From the NCBI GenBank assembly GCA_930367205.1, contig OV884011.1, positions 170,139,226 through 170,203,225 of the forward strand: DNA of 64,000 bases, given 5' to 3'. The notes beneath the pieces were generated by a model, which did no database searches, had not been told where the DNA came from, and was given only the letters and a program-made list of their open reading frames with translations. Below, piece by piece: positions 51,678 to 62,800 of the stretch. Numbering within the stretch: position 1 is the first letter of the stretch; the number at the start of each line of letters is the position of its first letter. The translations under genes and the position numbers were made by a program. The stretch is from Acanthosoma haemorrhoidale (taxonomy: Eukaryota > Arthropoda > Insecta > Hemiptera > Acanthosomatidae).

Positions 51678-51871
51678 TTTGATGGACAAGCTGGTGAAAG
51701 TTTCCAAAAAGCCGCTGCAATGTTCTGTGCCCAGCAGCAAACATCCTTAGAACTTCTAAAAGAAAAACGGAAAAGGGATCAAAAATTTCATAGTTTTTTA
51801 AATGAGGCTGAAATGAACTCTGTTTGTCGAAGGCTTCAGCTAAAAGACATCCTCCCCACTGGTTGGCAGAG
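51678..51871 (+). CDS. RhoGEF2: RhoGEF2 exon 7 of window: DH domain, middle
   Basis: A 194-nt exon between TGTTTCAG and CAGAG|GTATTT after a short 276-bp intron. It enters in phase 0 and ends with two bases of an Arg codon. It reads FDGQAGESFQKAAAMFCAQQ (conserved region 2, with the typical F-C-x-x-Q-x-x-x-L-E-L pattern). It continues through KEKRKRDQKFHSFLNEAE to CRRLQLKDILPTGWQ, the start of conserved region 3. The core C-R-R-L-Q-L-K-D-I matches the subfamily. The residue before Q-R is Trp where relatives commonly have Met (see findings). The split Arg codon is completed by exon 8 to give QRLTKYPLLL. Confidence 0.97.
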
Positions 51872-52718
51872 GTATTTCTTTTTATTTTATTTTTTTTTTT
51901 CTACTGCAACTATTCTCACATTTATACTAGAGTGAGTCAAATTTCTGTGCTTTCTTAATAATTTATTATTGCGATAGCTTGTCTCTATACCCACAAAGCT
52001 ATAAGTTTGTCTTATCCTGTGCAAGTTCTACAATCAATAGTTATTTTCTATGGGCAAATCCAAGAGAAATATGTCAATAGGTAAAAATATAGTCAGCCCG
52101 TTCACATGTAATAACCAGTACAGTAATTTGGGTTTTTTTGTGCTAAGCCCTGTTGTAGTGGTTGATACAGACAGGGTTCGCTTATTCGCTTATTCTGTTC
52201 TTGGAAATTAACATGACAAATGCAAACTGTACCTGATATCAAGCGGACAGATCACAGGTCTTCTTTTTCCCTCCATTTGCTTTCTATTTATTGCATTTTT
52301 GTTTACCCAAAAAGTGATTTTCATACATTTCTGATTTAGAAAGTGTTGATCTACCAAGAACCATCTGTCACAAAAAAAAATAAAAACAAAAACTCCATTC
52401 CTGGATAAAAATATAGTTGTTACATATGTGTTTGAGTGAAGCAAACATGCATTTTTAGAAAAATTAAAAAGAATGCAATGTGGATCATCTATCTTTCAGC
52501 GATCGTTAATGATCTGAATGATATCAACTCTGAAAAACATATTTTTCTTGAAAGTGAACAAACACTCTGATGATAGGTCTATTAACAGCGGTAATATTAC
52601 TGTAATAGTTGCTTTAATCGACTACAAGATGTAAATTAGAATAATTTTTTTTTCATATACCCTTTGTTGTTGCCACCTCTTAATATCTATGTTTCCATAT
52701 TTGTACAAATAAAGCTTA

Positions 52719-53392
<674 letters not shown>

Positions 53393-53711
53393 CCCTTCTT
53401 ACAAAATTAATATATGTTAAAAATATAGATCTACAAACAAATTTATTTACAATTGCCTCATTATATTTTATGTACCCTGGTTATAATATTTTATACAAAT
53501 TCTGTTTTCTACTAATAGTGATCTGTATTGTACAAAAGTGTATTGATGTACATTATACATTAATGGACTGAACTTATTAAAAGTGATGAGGCTCACCTTA
53601 TTTATCATAGACTTAAAACTAACTTACATCTAACAATAAAAGCTTAAACTAAATCTTAACCTAATTTTCCCCGACAGTCTGTTGCCATCCATGTGGGAAG
53701 GGTGGGTGGGG

Positions 53712-54033
53712 TCATAGTGTTAAACACTGGGTTCGTGAGGTACTGCAACGAGTCAAAAAACTTTCTCTGAGGTTTCTCCGGTGGATGAACTCACCCACCA
53801 ATGGCACACCAAGGGTGCTGGTCAGCAGAGCGTTCTTTAACCTCTCTGGAGAGGTATGTCGGACCACTTTTCTCATGATCCCATTCTGAAATCATTGGAG
53901 ACTTTTAGCTTCATTATCAGTCAAGTGAGTGTATAGCAGGGTACCGTACATCAGAGCTGGCTGGAGGACACATTTACATATTAGTTTGAGACGCAGCGAC
54001 AAGTTTGGTGAAGTTAGCAAGTGGTGAAGCCGG
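53712..54033 (-). pseudogene. Jockey-like LINE ORF2 C-terminal remnant
   Basis: The minus-strand frame reads RLKLICKCVLQPALMYGTLL, then THLTDNEAKSLQ, a stop, and FQNGIMRKVVRHTSPERLKN. It ends with STLGVPLVGEFIHRRNLRES and FLTRCSTS. This order (..YK.ll.P.L.YG..., LQ..QNk.lR.i....., LG.P...e.i......) is the typical end of the reverse-transcriptase ORF in Jockey and related LINEs. One internal TGA, and no upstream catalytic part in place, show a 5'-truncated dead copy. Confidence 0.75.
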
Positions 54034-54083
54034 TAAGACCTGTGTCGTACTTTTTTCAATTTTGTTACTAAAATGAGTAGAGA

Positions 54084-54125
54084 AATGGAGATGCCTATCC
54101 ATTTTTATACCCAGGCATCTCCATT
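54084..54125. repeat. 13-bp hairpin at the edge of duplication D
   Basis: AATGGAGATGCCT (54084-54096) pairs perfectly with AGGCATCTCCATT (54113-54125) across a 16-nt loop. The right arm is the start of the 115-bp direct repeat. Confidence 0.85.
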
Positions 54126-54225
54126 GTTGTGTCTACACAGCAACAAAACAAAATACTAAAACTGCATAGAAATAAGAATAATGGGCAAAGGCTTCATATT
54201 TATGTTAACAAACTTTATTTAGTAG
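54111..54225 (+). repeat. Direct repeat D, copy 1 (115 bp)
   Basis: Starts CCAGGCATCTCCATTGTTGT and ends ACTTTATTTAGTAG. By eye it is identical over all 115 bp to 54822-54936. Confidence 0.93.
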
Positions 54226-54821
54226 ATAGATAAACGGAAGGTGGACCCAATAAAGAATTATTAGCCGACAATTAGGTCTATGGCCCTTTTTGCCTGTCCC
54301 CCTTTTGTTTAAATTTTATTAAATAAAAACAGAGAGACTTTTGACTCACCCTAATATCTACAAATGTTTTGGCGAGTTTGTCAAAAAGTTCAAAACTTTA
54401 TTCATTGACATGAATATTTTTTAAATTAATACATATTTGTATTACACTGTATGAATATAACAAATGAGGGGGTGAAAGCCAAGGGGTACTAGTGACAATC
54501 CCATCATTTTGTGGAAACTCTGTTTGAATTTAAATCATTTTGATATATTCTCTGAACGTTTTAAGTATAGTTTGCCTTATATAATGGCTACATTGTATAT
54601 CTTTTGAGTATTGAGCAATATTCTTTTGAAATAATCCATAACTGCACTTAACTCTATTATTTTTTTAAAGTAACTTGTACACCTTGGCTTCTTACCCCCT
54701 CAATTATCTTAACCTAACAAATGTAGGGAGAAGAAATCCTTGTTGCAATTGATCATTGGTTGTTGCATGAGTTTTGCCCTCAGATTCAGGGCATTTCATG
54801 TCTAGCTGGAAGATTATATAG

Positions 54822-54936
54822 CCAGGCATCTCCATTGTTGTGTCTACACAGCAACAAAACAAAATACTAAAACTGCATAGAAATAAGAATAATGGGCAAA
54901 GGCTTCATATTTATGTTAACAAACTTTATTTAGTAG
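54822..54936 (+). repeat. Direct repeat D, copy 2 (115 bp)
   Basis: Apparently exact copy of 54111-54225, 711 bp downstream, in the same orientation and only 90 bp before exon 8. This indicates a recent duplication or conversion. Confidence 0.93.
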
Positions 54937-55024
54937 TATTAGTGATTGCCTTGTCCTTTTTTTTTTTTTTTTTAATCAACTTATAGCGACTATTAGTTTA
55001 ATTTCTTTCTTTATTGTTTTTAAG

Positions 55025-55256
55025 GTTAACCAAGTATCCTTTGTTGCTGGAGAATCTTGTAAAGTACTCAAAAGGCTGTGATGCTGAAGAACTTAATAGG
55101 TTACAGAGGGCACTCGAGAGGAGCAAAGAGGTTTTGAACTATGTCAACTCGGCCGTGAAGGAGGCGGAATACCAAAACCGGTTGTTGGAAATACAACACC
55201 GGCTAGATACCTCATCGTTTGATAGAACTGACCATTCTATCTCATCAGAGTTCAAG
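55025..55256 (+). CDS. RhoGEF2: RhoGEF2 exon 8 of window: DH domain, C-terminal part
   Basis: A 232-nt exon between TTTTTAAG and AAG|GTTAGT. One leading base completes Arg, then LTKYPLLLENLVKYSKGCDA follows, which is conserved region 3 and the most diagnostic DH motif. Next come the long last helix (LQRALERSKEVLNYVNSAVK) and the DH-PH connector (LLEIQHRLDTSS... to SSEFK). It ends in phase 0. L-N-Y-V-N-x-A-V-K-E-A-E and the Q-x-R-L-D-T-S-S stretch are typical of LARG/RhoGEF2. Exon length and phase match its neighbours. The residues that contact the Rho switch regions lie in the K-Y-P-L-L-L helix. Confidence 0.97.
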
Positions 55257-55345
55257 GTTAGTCTCCAATATTATATTTTTATGATGCATTGTATTGAAAT
55301 TTTAAAAATGCTTCATAAAAAAACTTTAATTGAAATATTTTCCAG

Positions 55346-55562
55346 AACTTGGACTTAACGAGACACCGCCTCCTATACGAAGGATCTCTGTTTTTGCGAA
55401 TTCAGAACAGGCAAAAACTTATAGATCTCCATGTTCTTCTTCTCGAAGATGCAATAATTCTTCTACAAAAGCAGGATGAAAAATTTGTTCTGAAATTCTA
55501 TAGTCAATCATTAAGTCCAATAATAAAAGTATCTACTGTTCTAGTCAGACTTAACGCAGTCG
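55346..55562 (+). CDS. RhoGEF2: RhoGEF2 exon 9 of window: PH domain, first strands
   Basis: A 217-nt exon after an 89-bp intron, between ATTTTCCAG and GTCG|GTAAGA. It enters in phase 0 with NLDLTRHRLLYEGSLFLRI, the first PH beta strand. DLHVLLLEDAIILLQKQDEK then covers the second and third strands with the subfamily motif L-L-L-E-D-x-x-x-L-L-Q-K-Q-D. LSPIIKVSTVLVRLNAV forms the middle strands. It ends with one base of an Asp codon. In this family the PH domain lies against the DH domain and a surface patch binds activated Rho, giving positive feedback; that is known for relatives and not visible here. Compared with vertebrate relatives, the loop between FYSQS and LSPII is shorter. Confidence 0.97.
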
Positions 55563-58473
55563 GTAAGAAAAACACCTTTTAATATTAATTTTACATCTTG
55601 AAATTAATTATAAAGAATTCTAAAAAATAAATTTTATATTTTTAATTTTTTTTTATGAGGATTTAAAATCATAACAGTATTAAGAGGCATTGAAAACTCA
55701 AGTGTCACAAAAGTGGATAGTTAATGTTCCCTCTTAAAAATCTATCTATCTATATAGGAAATAAATATAGCGACAAACGATGTCTATATTTGAGATAACT
55801 CTTGGAATGAGTGCTCAACTGCAGTTAACTTACTAAAAAAAAAACCAAGTAATTAAAACAAATTATTTTGTAAATTTGTGATTGATATATTAAGAACGCT
55901 TAGTATCAAGGGAGTTATTTTCTCTACATTCATTTTATGATCTAGCATCAAGCATTTTGTAGATCATCAAGAAGTATTTGTGCTAAAAATCATTGCTTTT
56001 TGCCCTGTGACAACCTACCTTTTCTTTTTCTTTTTTTTTTTGTATAGTCATTAAAAATTGTGACTTCGATATGAAGAATAATGGTTTATATTAATTTTCT
56101 GTGTATCCCGGGTAGCCATCCATCCTCCGCCGAGCCGCACAGATGTCGAGTAAACTGGATCACACCTGAGGTGAGCAGCAATAGGCACTCATCTCTAACA
56201 AAATATCTCTGTTAGTTTTTTAGTCCATACCATTTCAGACTGAAAGGATAATGATTTAATGGGCTCCATGCCGCAGGATTAATGGTAGTAAAGAAACAAA
56301 GAAATCTGCTAAACTTGGTGTTGATAACCGAACCCTGTCTCCTTGTTTTTAACCAATGATTTGCCTTCCTGAATCACTTAGCTTAAATAGATAAATCTCT
56401 GGGTGGACAAAGAATAGAGACCAAAGATAGTCATTAATAATCCCTTATCGAGCAATCCAGCCAGGTATTAGGGTATGGAACCTGAGCCCGGATTCGTGGC
56501 TATCACAGGTTGCAATAACAATCTGCTAGCTTATTTCCCAGGTATAGATTTCTTTTATGTTTTATTATTAAATTTGGAATGATGAAAGAAACAGATTTCC
56601 TAGATATAGCAATATATAGCTACAACACTTTAGGGCCTGAATATACATGTAACTCACTACAAAAAAAAAACAAAAAAACACATCGATGCAGTATTTTTTA
56701 CATTCAAGAAAAATAGAAAAAAGCCATGTTAACTTTGAAATTTTCACTGAATCTTCATTTACTTTGCCAAAAATGTTCTCATATTATTTAATTTTTATAG
56801 TTACAGTCAAAGTTAAGTGAATAAAGAGAATTAAAAAAATTTAATTATCAGTACACTTCTGGTTTGGTGCCATTATGATCAACCACTGTGATTCCTAAGT
56901 ATCGCATTGTTTGGCAGGTTGTGATATGTCATCGTTGCCTATGTGAGTAGAGTTTTCTTGTTGTAGTAGGTTCTTTGACATCATGATATTATCTTATTTT
57001 AATATTATCATTCCTCCTTTTTTGCACTTATCAACTCCTCCAAAATACTCTTCATCCAACCAGTCAGAGTTCTATATCTTCACCAATTTAATTAAATTCA
57101 CTGATTTTGAATAAGCTCTAGTTTGCTATTAAACTTTTTTTAAATTCTCTCACAAAATAATTGAATCATCATTTTGAACAGAAGTTTCCCTAGCATTCAT
57201 TTTGTTTCAAAATGACAGAAGTTTATTATACTTTTGATAATAAAGTTAGAATTTTGCCTGAGATGTGTAATAGTAATAATTTGACGCCAAGCAAAACCCC
57301 CTCCCAACATGCGTCTTTATGGAATTGTACCTTTAATGTTGTTGGAGTTTTAGCTTTGCCAATTAATTTTGGTTTATTAATGTTTCCAAATTAATTAGAT
57401 AAACACTGGAAGGGAGAACTATTTTTTATACTTAATTTGAGGATTGTAAAACCTGAGGGCAGCCTCCGCTCCTTACATCTACTAGATGCTTACATTATTC
57501 ACAGGGCAGAGGTGTAGTAAAAGTTTAATAAGGAGAGTAAGAGTTAGAGTAGTTGAGACGGTTCGTAATGGTAGGAAGTCTTCTGAATGCAGAATACATT
57601 AGTAATAAGTTTGTATGCTAGCAGCAACGCAGTATAGTAGAGTGGGCATGTAAGGGATATTTTAGTAATTTGTGCATCTAGGTAAGGCTTAAGGCAACTT
57701 GATGAGTTTGTCTCCAGTATTGACCAACTGTAGGTTGTCACATTGGTGGCTAAGTGAGAATATTTTCAAAAGGGTTTACTTTCTGTGCCATGTTGTATCA
57801 TCATCTAGCAATCTCAGCTTTTCCAGGGTTTCTTTGTTTTTTTCTAAACCAGAACTTCTTATGATCTCATCCTTTCCTTTGTCTGTTATGTTCGTGAATT
57901 TCCTGTTCATCCTTGAGATATGAAGTTGTACAATGAGGTTTAATTTATTTGATGACCTGCCAACATAAAAAATATGAAATCTAATTAAGTGTTATTAATC
58001 AATTAATTAATGGTAATTAAACATAGGTACATATTTTTCTCTAATATTGAGTAGTTTATCAAATGAACAATCTTCATGTTTTGGCGAGTACTATGTGTTA
58101 AGAATTTAGTGGACTATAATTTCAAAAAGTCAATTAAAATCCTTTTTAAAAGTATAGTTTCATTTAAAGATATTTTGTATAGCAGTGTACTTGACACCCC
58201 AAAATTGTTCAAAATACAGCAACCCATGGGGAAAAAATGAAGTGTCATTCAGGTGATTTTATTGCAGAATAAAATTTCATCTCGTCAATAATCCACGATT
58301 TCAATGTGGGTATACCTACACCAAGTCACAACTGAAATGCAGCATTTGATCCATTTCTAATTAGTCGAAATTTTTGGTTGATAAACCAGTTTGTCTGTGC
58401 TTAAATGGCTTGGGCAATATCAAGTGACTAAATACATTTATATATTATTATAAAAATATATTTTTTATTTTAG
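55563..58473 (+). other. RhoGEF2: Intron 9 (2.9 kb)
   Basis: Mostly AT-rich. Minus-strand fragments resemble transposon proteins: QTMRYLGITVVDHNG near 56930-56880 (like the YLG block after a LINE reverse transcriptase), and an unrecognised stretch RMNRKFTNITDKGKDE with continuation near 57915-57760. The acceptor is TTATTTTAG at 58473. Confidence 0.6.
56860..57010 (-). pseudogene. Possible LINE fragment (YLG block)
   Basis: The minus-strand reading QTMRYLGITVVDHNGTKPEV resembles the conserved segment after the reverse-transcriptase active site in non-LTR elements. It is short and frame-broken, so only tentative. Confidence 0.3.
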
Positions 58474-58561
58474 ATAAAAAGGCGCTTTTTCTTGTGAATA
58501 CCTCACATAATGAAGCTCAGATATATGACTTTGTAGCCAACTCGAACTCTGATAAGAGAAG
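58474..58561 (+). CDS. RhoGEF2: RhoGEF2 exon 10 of window: PH domain, late strands
   Basis: An 88-nt exon between TTATTTTAG and AGAAG|GTATGT. Two leading bases complete Asp with exon 9. It then encodes KKALFLVNTSHNEAQIYDFV and ANSNSDKR, ending with two bases of an Arg or Ser codon. In relatives, the last PH helix with its invariant Trp follows directly. That helix is not in this exon and I could not find it further downstream, so the PH domain is incomplete in the window. D-x-x-A-L-F-L-V and Q-I-Y-D/E-x-V-A are clear family matches. Confidence 0.96.
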
Positions 58562-59821
58562 GTATGTGGAATTATATGAATAATTTATATTAATGAATAT
58601 ACTTATTTTTACCAGACAAAAATTTTCTCCATAATTATAAATATCTTACTAACTTAAAGACTTTAACCTGGTGGGGTTCTTCTTTCAATGATAGAATGTA
58701 AAAGTCATTTTAATTAGTATCATGTCCACAGTGAAAACATATGTTTATGTTTTTACTAACTTAATAATTATAAAAATTTGAATTTTGTAAGTTACATTAA
58801 TTTATTATTGTTAAATATATCACAATTTTTTCCATATTATAATTTCTGGAAAAATAATAGCATTTAGTAGTTATTGTGGTGGGTTAGGATGAGTGTACCT
58901 TTTTACTATATATATTAGAACTCTCTGTTATTTTATTTATTTCTATTTATCTTATATTTTATTTTTAAGAAGCAGAATTTCAACTTGCTTTCTCTGAGTA
59001 AGATGAGCCAATAATCTGGTTATCATGGCCATTTTACTGGCATTTTCAAGACTATTTTTCAAACCAAAATTCTACTTAACATCTGTTAGTTGCTAACTCT
59101 GTATGAAGCATGTGTCTTTTAAAATATTTAACTGGATAAAAACCTCAGTTGTCTTTGACTGCTAAATAACATCAAGCCACATCTATAAAAATCCTTTTCT
59201 TGTCTTCCGTGAAAATCTCCAGGTGACATTAATGAGCTCAATTTGGCAGTATTAGTCTTATGATAATAGCTATAACACAAATTTTCCTCGAACCATATAT
59301 AATAACTATTGAGTGTTAATAGTGTGGCATCAACACAAGTTGAACTTTATATTCAACTCTGAATTGAACAGGAGCTGTTCGAGGACGTTCAAAATTAATA
59401 TTTTAAACAATTTTAATTACTTGTTATAGTTATAAAGTGCTGAAGCCCCAAAAAATATTCTTAAATTATGATGAAAATATTGTCAAAATCTTTAGTTTCG
59501 TACTCATCGTGATAAAAATAAATAAATATATTTGTATGTAATTAACAGTATTTTTATTGTCGTTGCAATGTGGCCTCAAATTCCCCCAAAAAATGGGAAA
59601 AATTCATAAATATATTTCTCTAAAATGATGACCCTTTTAGGTGTTGTTCTCTGATAATCGTAGAGTATTAGAAACTTGTTTAAGCATGATTTTATTTCCT
59701 TGTGTTTACAGTGGGCTCTATGTTCACCCTTACAGATTTCGACTGTTTCTACTCTTCTCTTATTGATATTTGCCATTTCGGCTTGTTCAATTGATTAAAC
59801 TGTGTGTTTCCCTTTTTATAG
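58562..59821 (+). other. RhoGEF2: Intron 10 (1.26 kb)
   Basis: GTATGT donor. AT-rich, with no repeat or RNA gene recognised. It ends in a pyrimidine tract and TTTTTATAG. Confidence 0.55.
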
Positions 59822-59845
59822 TAACAATGAACTTCTCACGAGGGG
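59822..59845 (+). CDS. RhoGEF2: Candidate 24-nt microexon inserted in the PH domain
   Basis: Between a strong acceptor (TGTTTCCCTTTTTATAG) and a consensus donor (GG|GTAAGT at 59846) lie 24 nt. These accept the phase of exon 10 and leave it unchanged. The codons would be a completed Ser followed by NNELLTR and a split Gly. The insert would fall between the last PH strand and the missing C-terminal helix. Being a multiple of three and phase-neutral, it could be an alternative cassette. It is too short to prove by sequence alone, and chance splice-site pairs occur in long introns. Confidence 0.45.
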
Positions 59846-62800
59846 GTAAGTTAAAATTTAAAATGCATTTTAATGAGAAGTTATTCTATGTTTGGCTCAA
59901 TGGCTTGCTAGTTAGTGTGACTGACTGCTAACTGCAGAAGCCTTTTTGATTTGCCGGTTCCCCTTAGGATTGTTTTGGAGAGGAACCTCGTCATGGTTCA
60001 GTAAACTTAAAGAGTTTACTCCTTACTCATGAAAATAGGTGTAGCACACATGATTAAAAAAATCCGAATTAAAGGTTGTGAGGTGAGATCCAAGTGCTGA
60101 CGCTGTTAGTACCTCAGTGCCATTAGGAATAGTGGTGGGGACCTCCAACATCCTTATCTTTTCATGAGATGTGTTAGAGATATAATTTTAATTTTTTTAA
60201 AGTTGTTTTCTGTTCAAAATTCGCCAACTATTGCAGGAAACCTGGCATTCAGTCATGTTATTATTTGGTTATTTGGCTATAGTACTTAATTCTTAAGTAT
60301 TAGATGCTGCTTTTTATCACTCATAATTATTATGATTTTCACAAAACAAGATATTTTCAGAGGTTTTTTTTTGTTCTGACCCAGATGCAGTGTATTCATA
60401 GAATTAAAAAAATAATTATGAGTCAATATTTGTGTTATTTGTACTACCATTTCTAATAATTATCAGCCAACAAAAAAAAGCAGCGGACTGGATTAGACCC
60501 CTGGCCCTCTAAAGTTTTTTATTTGCTAATAATTAAAAAAAAATGGTATGTGTTTCTTGGCCCTCACGCCAAAAAATGCAATATTTCAAGCACAAAAAAA
60601 TTCTCATAGATTTAAAAAAACATATTGGCTCTTAAACCAAACCAGTTTCTGAATTTCACTCCCCTTTTTTTTATATTAAGTTGGGTTGCCAAGTGGAGCT
60701 TCATTTGTGCTTAGTTCAGAACTTAAATTTAGGTCATTGTTAAGGACGTTTGTAGTGTGATGTCTCTGAGGATGACAGTCGTGTGCCGTCGAAAACGCTA
60801 GCAATAAATAAATAAAATTATTAAAACCTAAATTATACGGTCTCTTTCAATCCAACACCTCTATTATTCATGAAATCTAAAAAGCTATAATAATTATTAA
60901 AAGAGTAATAATTTGCACTTAAGCCTCTAGACCGCCGAAATCACAGTACATTATTATAAAAAATACTTATGTCCTGTCCAAATTCATAATTATTCCATCT
61001 TGCTAAACTAGAAGCACGTAGATGACAAAGAATCCATCCCAAATGACCCCATCCGTGGCCGCATTAAGGACTCGGCTATTTTTCTTTCCGGCGTGAAAGA
61101 TCTCTTAATATCCGTCTTCTAAAGATACAATCTTGTAGATCCATTTATAAACGGTGAAATGATATAGGAAGAGGAATAGCTAATAATAAAAGAAGATAAA
61201 AGTTAGATTGAATTGGCCCAAGATGAGGATTGACTGATGTGATGTTGACGTGTGTCACGCAAGTCCCCGACCAGACCTAAAAAAAAAAAACCAACGTTCC
61301 GCCCTTTTATCTAGAAGGGCCATCCAACAGTCTGCTTTAGGTCCACTAGTGTACAGTGTCTCCTTTCTAGTCAGTTCTTCGAGTATCCAAACCTCTTATG
61401 TACGTATCAGCTTAGTTATCGCCAAGTAGCTTATATTTCTTACTTAGGAAGCGATAGTTGGCCGTTAATTTAGATCTATTTGCTGCGTATCAGCTAAGGT
61501 TGATGAAAGAAATATGTCACATTTTCATCAAATTATCAATGGCTGACGTTGCAACATATTACGTATGCATGTCTGGATCAGGTGAGATGGTTAAGAGGAG
61601 GGAAGTAAACACATTTTGAGTAATAATTTTAATTCTGCGGCCGTTTATGTTAAGCAGTGCACGACTTACTTCGGTTCTCATACAGCCATCTCACATAAAG
61701 ACCCCATAGGGCATACATTGTCCATTTACAAATTTGATAAATATTTAGTAACCACCTTTCTATCGCCAATCTCCTGTCCAAGGAATACATCGACTAAAGA
61801 CAAACAATTTGTCATTGCAGAACCATGGTGGATGATGGTGAGTAAAAGTAAATATAGTACAAGTATTTGGCACATTTACGACTATTTATAGAGATCGAGT
61901 GCAACCTGGGAAGTTTCCTTCCTCCTAGCAATGCTTCATATTGCTAAATTTATGGCTATTGACTGGCTTGTCGCAATATTTCTCCCTACTATATACACCA
62001 ATGCAAATTATTCATCCTGTCTGTACGTTTCCCACTAACAAGTAGATAGTGGAGGTTCCTTTGTTGACAGTAAATTTTCCGTTATTCGTGTTTTGTCTTC
62101 ACCAACGAATTCGCCTTTGATTCAGTACCCACTACCAGAGTAAGTTTCAACTACATCGCACTTGTGAAACACACTTTTTTTTAACTGTTACTAATTGTAT
62201 ATGTATTAGAGCTCAACATCCTTAGAGATTATAATTAGATGGGGGAAGGCGAGTTATGTTACCCGTTAGCCCTAGGAGAACGCTGAGTGCTCGCACCTAG
62301 ATTTCCCTTGTGAGCGCTTTAGGCCAGCAATATACATATATATATATATATTTTTTATCAAGGATTGTAATTTTTTCAAGGTAATATATCTGCGTGACAC
62401 AGTTGAATGTGTTTCATTTTATTTCGTACCCAGCTATTTAACTGTCAATACTTTACTTTGGTAATTACTTAATTTTTTTTTTAATTGTAGATTTAACTAC
62501 ATTTTCGATAGTTGCTGGAGGGTGGGGAGGTATTTTTCATGTTTATTTGGTAATAAAATATTTCATTCTTTGTTTTTCTTTTAGAGCTTTGTGTCTCTCA
62601 GTCCACTGCCGCTACTCATTCCACTCGCCGGACCTTAAGTTCCTTATACTCCCCTAACTTTTCCAATTATTCAGCATATGTCAGCCCACGTCGTCGTTCT
62701 GCTAGCCTCCATGTACTATTCAGTTATTCAGGTATTCTGAAACGAACCAACTAACTTGGCGTTCCTCTATTTTTCGCTTCGCCGAAACTATGTTCAGTAA

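Noticed and set aside
56112..56172. GC-rich stretch ending ACCTGAG|GTGAGC, a possible extra exon between exons 9 and 10
   Set aside because: The phase-matching frame has an in-frame stop, and exons 9 and 10 already join perfectly within a PH strand.
61800..61835. Acceptor-like ATTGCAG with GTGAGT 17 nt downstream
   Set aside because: The 17-nt insert encodes no PH-helix motif and changes the phase; a chance pair is likely.
62579..62670. Exon-like segment after TTTTCTTTTAG
   Set aside because: The phase-matching frame (ALCLSVHCRYSF...) lacks the expected Trp helix and soon reaches a stop without a donor.
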